Shown: piece by piece, positions 14,322-25,646 of the stretch
How positions within the stretch are numbered: position 1 is the stretch's first letter
How the letters are laid out: each line of letters begins with the position of its first letter
DNA from: Plutella xylostella
Taxonomy: Eukaryota; Arthropoda; Insecta; Lepidoptera; Plutellidae
NCBI RefSeq assembly: GCF_932276165.1
Contig: NC_063993.1
Coordinates: 568,001 to 632,000 of the forward strand
Direction: 5' to 3'
DNA length: 64,000 nucleotides
Translations under genes and position numbers: made by a program
Notes under the pieces: model-generated
Database searches by the model: none
Told to the model about the DNA's origin: nothing
Seen by the model: only the letters and a program-made list of their open reading frames with translations

Positions 14322-17300
14322 GTTTGTAACCTAAATCTAATTATTATTTAGAATCTTTACCTGTTTTTGTAAGGATTGCCTGCAGTGAAACATAAGCCTT
14401 CATTTGGGTATTGCATAAAATATGTAAAATTTTAACCAGAATTTTCACAAATTATGCATAAATTAAGCTAATTTGAGCCCATGTTTTAACAGTGACAAAC
14501 TCACTTCCGAGTCAGAGTTCAACCGTCGCCTCCTAATAGCCTAATGGGTCTGCGTTTCTTGGGGTCGCCCCCTCACGATATTTAATGCATTGACTCGGTG
14601 TTGCCATACCTACCTACTGTCTAAGATTTGTGGCAACACTCCCCGTGCGTGGGTCAGAAATAGACGTGTCATCGGCGTGATATCGCCGATTCGCCGCTAT
14701 TAGTCAGTCGGTGAAAATAAGCGGGTGTGCACGGAAACCCGCCACACATGGCACTTTTGGTGCTTTACTTTTAAACTGTTAACAATGTAGAGTCAATCTA
14801 ACACATTTTAATATTTAAAACAAACATAACACCGTAACACCTAATCAAATGATGAAACGAAAAGAAAACAAAATAGACCCACGGGACAAATTATACGGCA
14901 GAATGCAAATAGCTTATTGACAGAACTCATTAGGATAACAAAACACACATGCGTTAAAAGTCCCGCATCTGCGTCGCACTTCGTTTACACTGACAAAAAG
15001 GCCGAAACCCCACAGACTACATAACTCCTTGCTCTGGATTCAGTCCCACTGCGAGCAAATGAGAGCCAATGTATTGAATTATTTCAGACTGTGGCCGGAA
15101 CACCGACGCCGTGGGGCGACTATCAAAGCGTAAAGAAGTTAAGCTAATGTTAAACGACGCCTATCTTTTGTATCTAATGCGTGATGGATGCCGCGTAAAA
15201 TGCGGCGAAAAAAAGAATAATAAAAATAAACACGAGTCAATTGTTCGTGGTAAGGGTGCCGTACTACGGGCAGCCTGATAATGCCCCGTCATTGTGTTCC
15301 GAGCGGTACTGATGGTTTTAGTGTTCCGTAATAAAATTAGAATAAGGACGCCCGGAGTCCTTTTGTATTTTACATTCAGAGTAGGCATCCTCCTTGTTAC
15401 GCTTAATTATGTTAACCTCATTGTGGAACAACTTTTGGTGTTTCCAGAAAAAATATAAATCGTTGTCAAAGAGAATACGGTCGGTCTCAAAATCCGAGTC
15501 TTCATTGACATGAAAGAAGATATTGTCCGTTTTCGTTGAACCATAAATCCGAGCACCAAGTCCAAGCTAAATCTACAAGACTTAGTTTAACATAAACTTA
15601 ATTTCGTTCCCGCTAAAACTAAATCATTTGAGCGGAGACCATAAATGTGAATTAGAGGTTAAGTGGCCGCTAATTGAATGAAGATCGTGCCAAGTCCTGT
15701 GCGCCTTTCTACAGCTTTTAGTAAGTTTTTTCCTGTCACAAGAGTAATGTAGAGGGGGATGTAAAATATTGCTAGGTTTTGTCCGTAAATAGAGACACCC
15801 CTCCCTTTTTGCAAGTATGTCTGGCGCTTTAAGTTGGTGCTTCGTCAGGCATTTTGTCAACGAGCCAAATTGCGAATTTGGCTTTTTACCTTCCAATTAT
15901 GAAAAGGTGAACAAAATGAATTGTTAATTTGCTTTTCTCCTCGTATGCTTTTGAAAATGACATTTCATTTTACTTTAAATAGAGAACATACATTCCTACC
16001 TACTCATATTATGTATAAACATGTCAAAGCTTAGTATATCATATATAAAATTATATTAAAGCTTTCGCATCCCAGTTTTTCTTTTAATTAGATCCGACCC
16101 ACGTTTACTGCCCACTAACTGTTTATAGGCTGTTTGCATTCGGGACTTGTCCGTTCCGTTGCGTCGTTGTTTGCGAATCATTAATTTGTTAACGGACGTC
16201 ATTTTTACGCTTCGGTGTTTCCAAATGACTCAAAATGAGTGCTGCCAATTTGTACCCTATATCATTACCTTGTTCATGTTATTGATGATTGGATGTTTGT
16301 GAAAATACAGGTGCATACACTTAATAATTAGAGAAAAGGATTTTGAATAAATCATAAAGAAAACCTTAGATACGCTTTGTATAATCAACTAATTAATCTA
16401 ATTACCTATATCTATTTCACTTTAACTAATTAATCTGTGCAAATAGATTTTTTTTTATTTAGTCTAGTGTTTGTAGGGATACACAACCAAACAAAAATTG
16501 CGTGCTGTGTTTTATGAACATTGACATTTCAACCCAACCCTGTCAATTAGCAAAAAAATGTCTCTACTTACTCGTAATAACCTCCTTGCATTGCGAAGAG
16601 GGTTGCAAAATTAAACACGTGTTCGATTTTCAAAAATCAAGATTGCGTCCTCGGGGAGCCAATCACTGCCATTAGAATTAGATATTTGAAATTCGAACAG
16701 CTATCAAGTTACTTGGGGTGGGAAGTAACGAGCTCTTTTGCAATGTTCACGGCCTTTTAGTCAAAGTAATTACTAGGAATTTTTGCGCATCCAAGGCGCA
16801 TTCATATTGGATTTCAAGCGCTAGATTGCTTGCAATCTAATAAAGTTTTTTACTGATTCTACCTAATTAAATAACGAACCCTTAGGTTAGGACATGAAAG
16901 TGGCTTGAAATCTAGGTACATGTACAAAAACGACTAAAACCAAATAAATGGTTAGGTGAAAATATTGATATACTCACGTAATATAAATATACCTGATTAA
17001 TCACAGTTAATATTTCATTATTACATTACCTAAATAAGAATAATTAATGAAAAGGGCGAGAACCTTTTAAGTTTTGTCTTTGTTAGTAACAGATACAATG
17101 AACAAAAACATATATAACAGATCTATTCTTGAAATCCACTTGTAGTTAGTTATGCCTTACTTTAAAAAGATATAAAAGATCCCCAGGACATTTTTGTGTC
17201 TAATGGGACCCATTGTTAAATTGTTGACACCAAGGTGGTAAACTTTTGTCGTTAATGTGATCATTAAGACGTTCATTATGTTTTACACATTTACAACTAA

Positions 17301-20300
17301 AGTTGTACTTAGAGAATGGTGACAAAAAATGGCTTGCATTTATTAATACTTAGGCATCTTTATTTATTTGTCGAGAATCTGCCTACCGTTTCAACATGCA
17401 AAGCGTCAAAGCAATAAATAAAAACTTTAATATGACCGCCGATGTTGACACACTAACAAAACAAATTACAGTAAAAAGTTTATTACTGTATCAAAGAAAA
17501 CCGACTAAAGCACCCATAAACCCAATTTTTCAGCCAAGTAAGTGCAATCAAATGTTCTGTAACCATCAAAAGCTTGGTATACTTCCAGATGGAGCTAAAT
17601 AAAATAGCACATTTCAGTATTTCAAACTCCAACGGACATCGAACACATTTGTGTTTTTATTTTGTTGGGATCTAGGAAACAGGGCTAGTCGCGTGTCTCA
17701 AATGCAAAAGCCGTGTTATCGATATTTTGATGTTTTTTTTCAGACGTCGTCGTGTGACAACATGTGCCTGCAGTAAAAATTAGCAAGGGGACATAGTTCA
17801 CCCTCGCAATTTTTTTTCTAACAATCATTTTTAACAATAGAGCGTAACTACTCAAATGGAAGTTCGAAATCACCCCCTTTGGTTGCGTAGGCGACGGCGA
17901 CGACTGGCTCAATGTCATGCAGTTTTATGTAGCTTCATTAATGTTGTATTATTAGGATGTCTATAACTATAGTTTCTGATTGCGTGGGATACTAAGTGTA
18001 TGGGATTTACTTTAAAACGATGTCCGATGATGTCCCATTCAATTGTCACTCGACATTGCATTGTTATGTCCATAAATCAATCCTTACCCTCTGAATTCAA
18101 TACATTTGGTTTAAATGTAAGAGGATCTGAAATGGTAGTCTATATCAAAATTTGTATTATAAACTTGTGGTATTGTCTTATTTTTACATTTAGGTACTTA
18201 CTTGATTGCAACCAGATAAATTAACACAAACATTTAACAAAGATCAATGAGAGTTTACTACGGAATTATACACAACATGCTGTATACTAGGTTATAGCCG
18301 ATAGGTCAATCAACCAGAAAACTACGCAGTAAAGTTAGTTTTATGAACGCTAAAGGATCGTATCGCGATAAACATAAACAATATTTTATGTTTTTCGCAA
18401 TCTGCTAAATCTCACTTTTATCTGTCCACGTCTGAAGCATCCACAACGTTATATCGTAGCTGGAATATATACGCACGTCTTTTATGAACTTGACAGAAAT
18501 TTATGACTGTGACTGTCGCTGTTGTATGGTCAATATTTTTTGTGCGACTGTCCCGGGATCAGCCATTCATAATGCCACCTTCTGTATCATATCTATTTAT
18601 CTTCGCATTCATATGGAATCCTGTATTTTGGAAGCTGTGGGAATAATTGTTGCATAACATTGCCAAGTTATATTCCATTTCTGTTGGCAGCGGAGCACGT
18701 TTCGCAATTCGTAAAAAAGGCTGAAAATACGTTATTGAAATTCTGAATTGTTATGTTAACCTAATTCTAAAACAATAGCCTAACAAAAGCTTTGTTTCAA
18801 TATCAAATTGTAACGAAGGATTATCCTGAAAATTAAGAGTACGGGAAAATAATGTTGATTTATAAGCTAATATATAAAGCAAAAATGTAGCCCGATAGCA
18901 AATCGAATGGAGATTCAATTATAGATTAGCCCTTATAGCGGACCACATCCACAATGTTGGGACACGTGAATAAATAAACACAATTACATCTAACAAAGAA
19001 TAATCCCTATTGATCCGTTCACAAAAACAACTTTCTAACAAAATTCGAAACCGAGTCCATTACGCAGCATCATCGATTCAGTCAGCCGAAAATCGGACAG
19101 CGAATCGGATTTTTTTCCGATCGATTTCTACGTCGCAAAATAATAGTGAGGCTTAACAATGGGCATACATCAATTCTACTGTCAAAAACTAACATCTGCG
19201 CGTTCGTTGTAAACAGTGTAAAATAGTGAGGGCCCCAAACAGCATCCTTGGGGGACCCCTGATTCGGCAGGCCTATGTTTATGGCTCATTATTATTGTGC
19301 ACCGCTTTAGAGTAGCTGCAAATGACATACTCGAACTATTATTAAAATAAATAATTTAATAGCCAGAATTCAAGCCCTTGCTTTACAGAAGCCAGACAAA
19401 ACGTAGTCTTTTGTTAATTTGAATAATGCTTGTGCTAGAAAATTGTAGTGTGTGGGCGCAAGTTTCATTCCTTTGATTAGATGGCGTTCATTAGACGTAC
19501 CTTCCTACACACTGAGAGAGGTGCTTGCACTGTCGAGTGTTTACGCGGTAATCAATACGACAGGAGTTTTATATGGAGGGTGATATAAAATCCTTTGGTT
19601 TGGAGCTTGGAATGACACGTGCTTTCCCCATTTCAACTTACCCACTTGTAACTTGAGTGTCATTATTTTTGAACCCTGGATTAATCAACGAATTCTTCCA
19701 GGTCCAGTGACTGGAGGCCTAAGCGAAGACTATGGAGGAGGGGAAGCCCCCTACATTATAGAGCAGCCAATGGACGTCACCGTAGCTCGGCACCAGCCGG
19801 CGACCATCAACTGTCGGGCCGGGGGGTCTCCCACGCCCACCGTGCGCTGGTACAAGGGCGGCGTGCTGGTGGTGTCCGACACGCACCGCAGTCTGCTGCC
19901 GGCCGGGGGGCTGTTCTTCCTGAGGGCCACGCACGGGCGTGCGCACTCGGACGCCGGGGTGTACTGGTGTGAAGCCACCAACCCGTACGGGACGGCTCGG
20001 AGCAGGAATGCTACGTTGCATGTTGCTGGTGAGTTCTTATTTGATCATTCTTATATATTTTTCCAATCCAATTGACTTAGAAAAGTATTCCAAAAGGATT
20101 GTAGACATGTTCGTTTTGCAAAATGTACAAACTATGAGTATATAGGTAATTAATACAGTGGTAACGTTTTCAGTAATCCGTGAAGACTTCAGGCTTGAGC
20201 CGGTATCGACGCAGTCGGCTCAGGGAGAGACTGTGATATTAGAATGTTCGCCGCCGCGGGGGTCGCCCGAGCCGTCCGTTTATTGGAAGAAAAATGGACA

Positions 20301-23300
20301 GACGTTACATTTTGATGGCGACTCCAGGTAAGTGATATTGCTCATTTATATTACTCGACTGCTCTGGTTTCATAGATTTCCTTAATGGCTCAATAAGAAT
20401 ACTTCGCCGACGCCAACCTACTATTAAAACTTCGGGACATTACTCCGCGGGGAAAGCTAAATAATTACTTCTGCAGGAAGGAAGCTATTATCTATCCATT
20501 TTTAAGAGCAATTTTCTCAATGCTTACTGTAATTTTCGCCATTTTCCTTGGCCTTGTTAACTGCGCGAGTTGTCGAAGAAACTTTTGGCTTGCAGTCAAA
20601 GTTGGCATTCACGATATTCATATAAGTTAAAGAGATATCCAATGAATGGCTCGTGGAGTTGATAAGTTGGAGTTCGGAGTGAATTCAGTAGTTAGCGAGA
20701 GCCATTGAACATGGCGGCTGGTGCCAGAAAGCGATAGCCCTACAAATTGTTCCAACATCGCTCTCTGATATCCGATACCATGTAAGCTCGTATAAGTTTA
20801 ATAGGGCCATGACCGATCAAAACAGCCATTTCCTATCTTTACGATTAAATGATTGAATTTCGTGGCTTATCCCATTTTATTGCGCTGCAAATAAAGCCTA
20901 ATCAATCTTAATTGAAGTTTTTAAGACTCAGAAGTAACTTGTGTAGTAGAACCAGAAAGTAAATTGCTTTATCGCATGACAAGTTGATGAGCTTTTTGTT
21001 GATTTTATTACCACTTAGAGCCATTAGTTATGCTCCTTATCATGTAGCTACCTAATTACTTTTATATGTTATGTAGCTTGCTTTTTAATAAGACCCCGTC
21101 ATTTCCTTCAAAAAGTTGCACATACAAAATGTAAACACTAGATGGATGTGGGGTGCATCAAAGTTATAAGAGAAAAGGGGCATATTTGAAGTGCTCAACA
21201 AGCAATCAAGAAAAATCTGAATAGTTCTGACGCACCAGACCCCTTATTAAATGTTAATTTCCCATTCAATTATTCCGCCCTACATTTCAATGAGTCTTTT
21301 AATATGTAATCAATGTGTACGCTACTGTTTCAAAGCTGTTGCGTAGAGATTCATTTTGATTTGTTTAGCCGGGAAACAGTACGGTGTAGTGATCGAATGT
21401 TACTTTTTATAGAATGCATTTAGTCGACGGTGGCAGTCTCGTAATACAAGACGCTCGGCAATCCGACGCGGGACGATACCAGTGCGTGGCTCGGAATGCG
21501 GCCGGCACCCGGGAGTCCACCGTCGCCACGCTGCGCATACACAGTACGTACATAACACACCTAACTACATCCATAAATTCAAATCACAGCTCCATTTCAC
21601 ATTTGTTCGCAAAGTTCCGGAACGAAAGCCATTCACCGCGGACGCCTCTTTTGTCACGTAATTCAGTAAGACATTTCTCCCTGCAGTTAAGCCGTACTTA
21701 ATCACGGGTCCTGAGGACGCGGTGGCGCAGACCGGCGGCTCGGTGACGTTCCAGTGCCGCGCGGGGGGGGACCCGCTGCCGGACGTGCTGTGGCGGCGCA
21801 GCGCCGGCGGCGGCGACATGCCGCTCGGCCGGGTGAAGGTGCTGGACGACAGGAGTCTCCGGCTGGATGACGTCACGATAGCTGATGAGGGAGAGTACAC
21901 GTGCGAGGCCGACAACTCCGTCGGTGCCGTCACCGCCAGCGGCTATCTCACTGTCTATGGTAAGTCCAGACAAAATTATTCTTTGAAATGTTTGGCAGTA
22001 GTTTATGAATGTTGTAGTAATGACACGCTTTTTACAGACTCACCGTCGATAATGCTGAAACCTACCAGCGTTAGCGTAGAGAGTGGCTCGAGTGCCACAT
22101 TCACTTGCACGGCGACCGGCCGCCCCGAGCCCACTATGTTCTGGAGCTTGGAGGGAAACAGAACTATTTTATTTCCGGGAAACAGCAAAGGAAAGTATTC
22201 CGCATCGGAGGTGCTCGACGGAGTCACTGTGTTGACAATCAGTGACACCAATAAAAACGATAGCAGCAACACGATAGTTTGTTCGGCGGTCAACCTGGCC
22301 GGCAGCTCGCTGGCGCGGGGGAGGCTCAGCGTGACGTCAGACGACGACCGCCCGCCGCCAATCATAACAAACGGGCCCTCTAACCAAACGTTACCTATAA
22401 AATCGATGGCAGTTTTCCCTTGTAGCGCGATCGGAATACCTGAACCGATCGTCGCTTGGTATTTCGAGGGGGAGGCCGTAATACAAAACCAAAGAAGGAA
22501 TATATCTAATGACGGCACTCTTATATTGAAGGATTTAGATAAAGGCGACAGCGGTACGTATACGTGCGTGGCGTCGTCGCCTCACGGGAAATCCGTGTGG
22601 AGCGGCGCGCTGCTCGTCGACAGCCCCACCAACCCTAATCTTCATTTCTACCGCGCCGCCGACGTGTCGGCGCTGCCCGGGGCGCCAACAAAACCACACG
22701 TTTTTAATCAAACAGAGAACAGCGTAACAATAACGTGGAATCAGAACAACAAGATTGGTTCCTCGTCTCTCGTCGGTTATCAAGTGGAAGTGTTTACTCG
22801 CGAGACGCTATCCGGCAAGAACACGGCGCGGAACTCGAGGGGGTGGCAAGTGCTGGCGCGCAGAGTTCATCAAACACATTTCCACGCTAAATCACTCATT
22901 CCAGGTATCACGTACATGTTTATAGTGCGGGCGGAAAACTCGCATGGCTTATCGGGCCCAAGTGCTATATCGGATCCAATTACAGTAAGCGACAGCGGTG
23001 GCAGTGTGTGGGAGAACGGTGTTTACTCCAACAACACAGAGTTCAGAAACAACATTATGACTGATAACATCGTCGAGCTCATTGAGGCCACGCCAATGGA
23101 TTCCAAAACTATAAAGCTAATGTGGGAAATATTGAATTTCTATTATCTGGAAGGTCTTTTTATATACTTCAGGCCGCTTGATAATAAAACAAATGACTTC
23201 GATATGAAAACCATTTTTCATTCCAATGACGTTTCCGGGTATGAAATAACGAATCTGAGGAAGTTTACGAAGTATGAATTTTTCCTGATACCTTTTTACA

Positions 23301-25646
23301 AGAAGTTTGAAGGGAAGCCGTCTAACTCTCGGGTGGCAAGAACTTTAGATGACGGTAAATATAATTGTATCCGTATATTTGACCTGGATAATGGTTACCA
23401 CACTATTTTCATGTTCATAATTAACCGAAATAATTACTTTCAGTTCCGGATGGCCCACCGACCAATATAGAAATGTTCATCATGAATTCAACGACAGTCC
23501 ATTTAAAATGGTCACCGCCGGAATCGAATTTACAAAATGGTGCAATTTCCGGATACAATGTTCTAGTGAACTGGTTGGATATTCCTGCGAACAAGTCCAT
23601 GGTGGCCATCAACACGACCGTCCAGTCGGCCACCAGCCTCATCATGACGAATCTGACTTCTGGAGTGAGCTATTCAGTACAAATTGCAGCACAAACTTCG
23701 GCCGGTCTTGGGCCGTTCAGCCAAAAAGTTTATCTGAATATTGATTCAAGATCTGTTGGATTAGATCCGTTATCAAGGTAAAATTCTTATGAGTATTTTT
23801 TTTCACTTTAATGTGGCATTATGTTAAGTACTTTATTCGTTTTATGAGTAGGTAGGTATATTTAATAATGCTATGTTGTTTCCAGGTATCCTCCAAACGG
23901 CGATGTATCGATAGTAGCCGGTGATTTCGTAATGGAAACGTGGTTTTACTTTTTAATCGGGGCAATTCTCATATTTAAAATTATAATGATTGCCGCCGTC
24001 ATATACATTCGCAAACATAACATCTTTGCCAAGAAATCTGCTCTTCCAAACATTTATGGTAAGTATCTACTACTCTCTTTTGTGGATACATAAAAGTTGC
24101 ATCATAAAACTGCAAACCGACAAATTTAAAATGCGCTGCAGACTTTATGATCTTTGCGCTAACTTCGCAGACAGATCTTGTAGCTTTCCGGCAGAAAATG
24201 TCACAGTTATCTTTGCTGTAATAGCCTACAATTGAAGACACTGTAAAAAACCAGCTTATCTCGAGATGCTTACATTTTTTCCGAGGAATCATCAGAATTT
24301 CAAAATTAAAAACATTCCTCGGGTGTGTCGGGGGGGCGAGGGTGCGCCGCGTTTGTTCGGAGGCTCGGGGGAGGGTGCTAGATTACTTTCAAGTTGAAAG
24401 GTAGCGAGCCCTCGTAAGCACGGCGGATCTCTTTCACTTTGCATAGGAATGATACAAATCCGAGAAATAAAGACCCAGTAAATGTAAATGTTTTCTCCTT
24501 TGTGTCCCGAGGCGATTTGTTTTGTTGGTTCACCCACTTATAATTTCAACAATCTTGTTTTCCGTTCCTCTTAACTTCTCGCGAAATAAATATTTGATGA
24601 AATGCGCCAACACGAAATGGTAACGATGTTGAGATAGCTGGAATTAAGGAATCTTTTTATTTCAGATGCCAACGGCACCGGCTTAGTGACTCACATGAAC
24701 ATAAAAGCGGCAGTTTCGTTGTCGCATCCACTCAGCAGTTGTTACAATAAGAACACGGTGACTAAGACGGAGTCATTACTCTGGATGGAGAACCAGCCGG
24801 GCCTGTGCATGATGAGCCAGACCAATCACAGCAAGGAGAAAGCTAATTCCGAATACGATAAAGTAGCGCAGCCATTACCGGAGTATGCAGAAGTGACGTC
24901 CGCCCGCGTAAATGGGAATGAATGGAACACCAGCAAAACAGCCACGTCGCCGGCCGCCTACGCGTCCGTTACTCTAGTGGCGAACACCCGGCAATGTGTC
25001 AGCTCTCTGGTAAATATCCTGTTTTCGACCATATTTCATAAAGATTTTACGTTTCCATCCACAAATCTAACGTGCTCTTTCTTTTTGACAGGGCTGGTTC
25101 CCGCCGGGCGGCAAAAATGTAGATAGCACTGACAAGCGCTACGTGCCGGATGAAGAGTTATATCCGGCCAACAATGGCGGCTACTACAACAGGAACGTGT
25201 ACAGTGAAAAGTACTTCCAGGGTCAGCCGAACGTCCTCAAATTTTACGATTTGCCGTCGATGGAGAAGACGCAGAAAGCGTCACTGCGGTACAACCAGAG
25301 CCTGGAGGAGAGGCGGTCGCACGACCAGCTGAAGACTGACACGGAGACGCAGAATCTTATTGGAAGGACGTACGAGTTGAGTTCGAGTAAGAACTCGGAG
25401 TCTGATACGACGTACCGCGCCTTCGGGGACGATGATACTGACGAGGAGAACTACATCGAGGAGGGGGTGTACGACGACCTGCACTCGGTGCAGCTGCCGC
25501 GGCACCACCGGGCGCAGAACCAGTACGAGAGGCCGAACTTCGACAGCGACAGCCCGCGCGCGGCGTCGCGGCTCACGTCCACGTTCCGGCACGGGCAGGG
25601 CGCGCCCCCGCCCCCGCACCCCCGCGCCGACTCCATCACCCGGTAG
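14267..25646 (+). CDS. robo2: Roundabout (Robo2/3-type) axon-guidance receptor, complete CDS in 10 coding exons
   Basis: Slit receptor of the growth-cone membrane that controls midline crossing and axon/cell guidance. Join: 14267-14321, 19702-20028, 20174-20327, 21413-21543, 21687-21959, 22038-23354, 23444-23777, 23886-24058, 24666-25009, 25092-25646. Every junction is GT-AG and the phases agree (1,1,2,1,1,1,2,1,0). Product is 1220 aa: signal peptide 1-~19; Ig1 36-127 (C56/C108); Ig2 129-222 (C152/C203); Ig3 224-313 (C246/C295); Ig4 316-411 (C337/C395); Ig5 420-508 (C442/C490); FN3 domains ~529-632, ~658-750 and 753-852; membrane span ~883-905; tail 906-1220 with CC0-like PLPEYAEV (991-998) and CC1-like SPAAYASVTLV (1016-1026). 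Ig1-Ig3 read strongly like Robo family members. The Robo2/3 assignment is inferred from the missing CC2 and CC3 motifs and the short tail; a truncated or divergent Robo1 is the alternative. Confidence 0.95.
14322..19701 (+). other. robo intron 1 (5.38 kb)
   Basis: Bounded by the donor at 14322 and the acceptor TTCCAG at 19701. This is the largest intron found within the gene. It contains a LINE reverse-transcriptase relic on the minus strand (about 19182-19290) and a GTGTTGCCA/TGGCAACAC inverted repeat (14598-14606 and 14631-14639). There is also a TAGATTGC-TT-GCAATCTA palindrome near 16820. No further Ig-like or other coding exon was seen. First introns of guidance-receptor genes often hold enhancers, but I see no specific one. 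Confidence 0.8.
19182..19290 (-). pseudogene. LINE (non-LTR retrotransposon) reverse-transcriptase relic
   Basis: Minus-strand translation through 19259 reads SGVPQGCCLGPSLFYT. This matches the conserved RT block of non-LTR retrotransposons (family pattern GVPQGSxLGPLLF). It is preceded in frame by HRPAE, continues VYNERADVSF, and stops at TGA (19182-19184). The rest of the RT, including the catalytic YxDD block, was not found, so this is a short dead fragment inside robo intron 1. The clade cannot be set from so little; Jockey-like is possible. Confidence 0.75.
19702..20028 (+). CDS. robo2: robo exon: Ig domain 1
   Basis: Encodes residues 19-128, with a linker then Ig1. Cysteines C56 and C108, tryptophan W68 and the DAGVYWC motif before the second cysteine define the fold. 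In the Robo family Ig1 carries the main Slit-binding surface. The stretch THRSLLPAGGLFFLRATHGR is close to the Robo consensus. The exon is very GC-rich compared with its flanks. It begins after TTCCAG (19701) and ends at GCTG|GTGAGT (20028/20029), phase 1 at both ends. Confidence 0.95.
20174..20327 (+). CDS. robo2: robo exon: first half of Ig domain 2
   Basis: Encodes residues 128-179, VIREDFRLEPVSTQ onward, with the QGETVILEC segment (C152) and W165. The DFRLEP and QGET motifs are typical of Robo Ig2. Acceptor TTTTCAG (20173), donor CCAG|GTAAGT (20327/20328). Ig2 is split here and completed by the next exon. Confidence 0.95.
20328..21412 (+). other. robo intron 3 (1085 bp)
   Basis: Splits Ig2 between its two cysteines. 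The sequence is AT-rich, has no exon-like open frame and no repeat that I recognise. It ends with TTTTTATAG at 21412. Confidence 0.8.
21413..21543 (+). CDS. robo2: robo exon: second half of Ig domain 2
   Basis: Encodes residues 179-223: RMHLVDGGSLVIQDAR, SDAGRYQCVARN and GTREST. C203 pairs with C152 in the preceding exon. The patterns VDGGxL and VGTRES (AGTREST here) are Robo Ig2 hallmarks. Acceptor TTATAG (21412), donor CACA|GTACGT (21543/21544), outgoing phase 1. Confidence 0.95.
21687..21959 (+). CDS. robo2: robo exon: Ig domain 3
   Basis: Encodes residues 223-314. KPYLITGPED opens the domain. GGDPLPDVLWRR holds W258, DEGEYTC holds C295 and EADNSVG follows it; the first cysteine is C246. 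This is one of the best-conserved Robo blocks. Acceptor CTGCAG (21686), donor TATG|GTAAGT (21959/21960). The downstream intron is only 78 nt and has no in-frame stop. Confidence 0.95.
22038..23354 (+). CDS. robo2: robo large exon: Ig4, Ig5, FN3-1, FN3-2
   Basis: A single 1317-nt exon encoding residues 314-753. Ig4 has C337, W349 and C395. Ig5 is introduced by DDDRPPPIITNGPSNQTLP and has C442, W454 and DSGTYTC (C490). FN3-1 begins GAPTKPHV, with W547, and ends in RAENSHGLSGPS. FN3-2 begins near IVELIEATPM and has KYEFFLIPF, a typical Robo FN3-2 block. RPPPI.xxGPxNQTLP is a characteristic Robo linker and Ig5 start. Acceptor TTTACAG (22037), donor GACG|GTAAAT (23354/23355). Having four domains in one exon suggests intron loss in this lineage. 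Confidence 0.95.
23444..23777 (+). CDS. robo2: robo exon: FN3 domain 3 and juxtamembrane linker
   Basis: Encodes residues 753-864. VPDGPPTNIEM opens FN3-3; LKWSPP (W775) and LQNGAISGY follow, and the domain closes near residue 852. The remaining residues are a membrane-proximal linker. Acceptor TTTCAG (23443), donor CAAG|GTAAAA (23777/23778), phase 2. Base composition is clearly more AT-rich than in the Ig1 and Ig3 exons. Confidence 0.95.
23886..24058 (+). CDS. robo2: robo exon: transmembrane segment
   Basis: Encodes residues 864-922. After a short stalk (YPPNGDVSIVAGDFVMET) comes a hydrophobic span at about 883-905, beginning WFYFLIGAILIF, followed by RKHNIFAKK as the basic stop-transfer flank. 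A lysine (K895) sits in the middle of the predicted span. Acceptor TTCCAG (23885), donor TATG|GTAAGT (24058/24059), phase 1. Confidence 0.93.
24059..24665 (+). other. robo intron 8 (607 bp), with G-rich tract and palindrome
   Basis: Separates the membrane-span exon from the cytoplasmic exons. It holds a G-rich tract (24320-24376) with several runs of three to seven G on the + strand, and the palindrome CTTTCAAGTTGAAAG at 24386-24400. The open frame on the other strand (24292-24537) has no recognisable product, so I treat it as chance. Confidence 0.6.
24666..25009 (+). CDS. robo2: robo exon: proximal cytoplasmic tail with CC0 and CC1
   Basis: Encodes residues 922-1036. TESLLWMENQPGL resembles the ESLWID block seen shortly after the membrane in insect Robos. 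CC0-like PLPEYAEV has tyrosine Y995. CC1-like SPAAYASVTLV has Y1020; the family form is PTPYATTxL, so CC1 is diverged but in the expected order and spacing. In flies the CC1 tyrosine is an Abl target. Acceptor TTTCAG (24665), donor TCTCTG|GTAAAT (25009/25010), phase 0. Confidence 0.93.
25092..25646 (+). CDS. robo2: robo last coding exon: distal cytoplasmic tail
   Basis: Encodes residues 1037-1220 and ends in CGG TAG (stop 25644-25646). The exon starts after TTTTTGACAG (25091) in phase 0. The tail is rich in tyrosine (ELYPANNGGYYNRNVY; VYDDL with Y1163) and has an acidic stretch at about 1149-1160. A short PPPP (1208-1211) lies just before the C-terminus. The long proline-rich CC2 (LPPPP, Enabled-binding) and CC3 blocks of Robo1 are not recognisable. 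The last 150 nt are extremely GC-rich, which produces long false open frames on both strands. The split from the preceding exon is certain by frame; the function of this tail segment is unknown. Confidence 0.92.
   Translation, partial: GWFPPGGKNVDSTDKRYVPDEELYPANNGGYYNRNVYSEKYFQGQPNVLKFYDLPSMEKTQKASLRYNQSLEERRSHDQLKTDTETQNLIGRTYELSSSKNSESDTTYRAFGDDDTDEENYIEEGVYDDLHSVQLPRHHRAQNQYERPNFDSDSPRAASRLTSTFRHGQGAPPPPHPRADSITR

Noticed and set aside
21722..23470. A single 582-aa exon from Ig3 to FN3-2
   Set aside because: The frame is open by chance through the 78-nt intron (21960-22037) and into intron 6; GT-AG sites and domain continuity support splicing.
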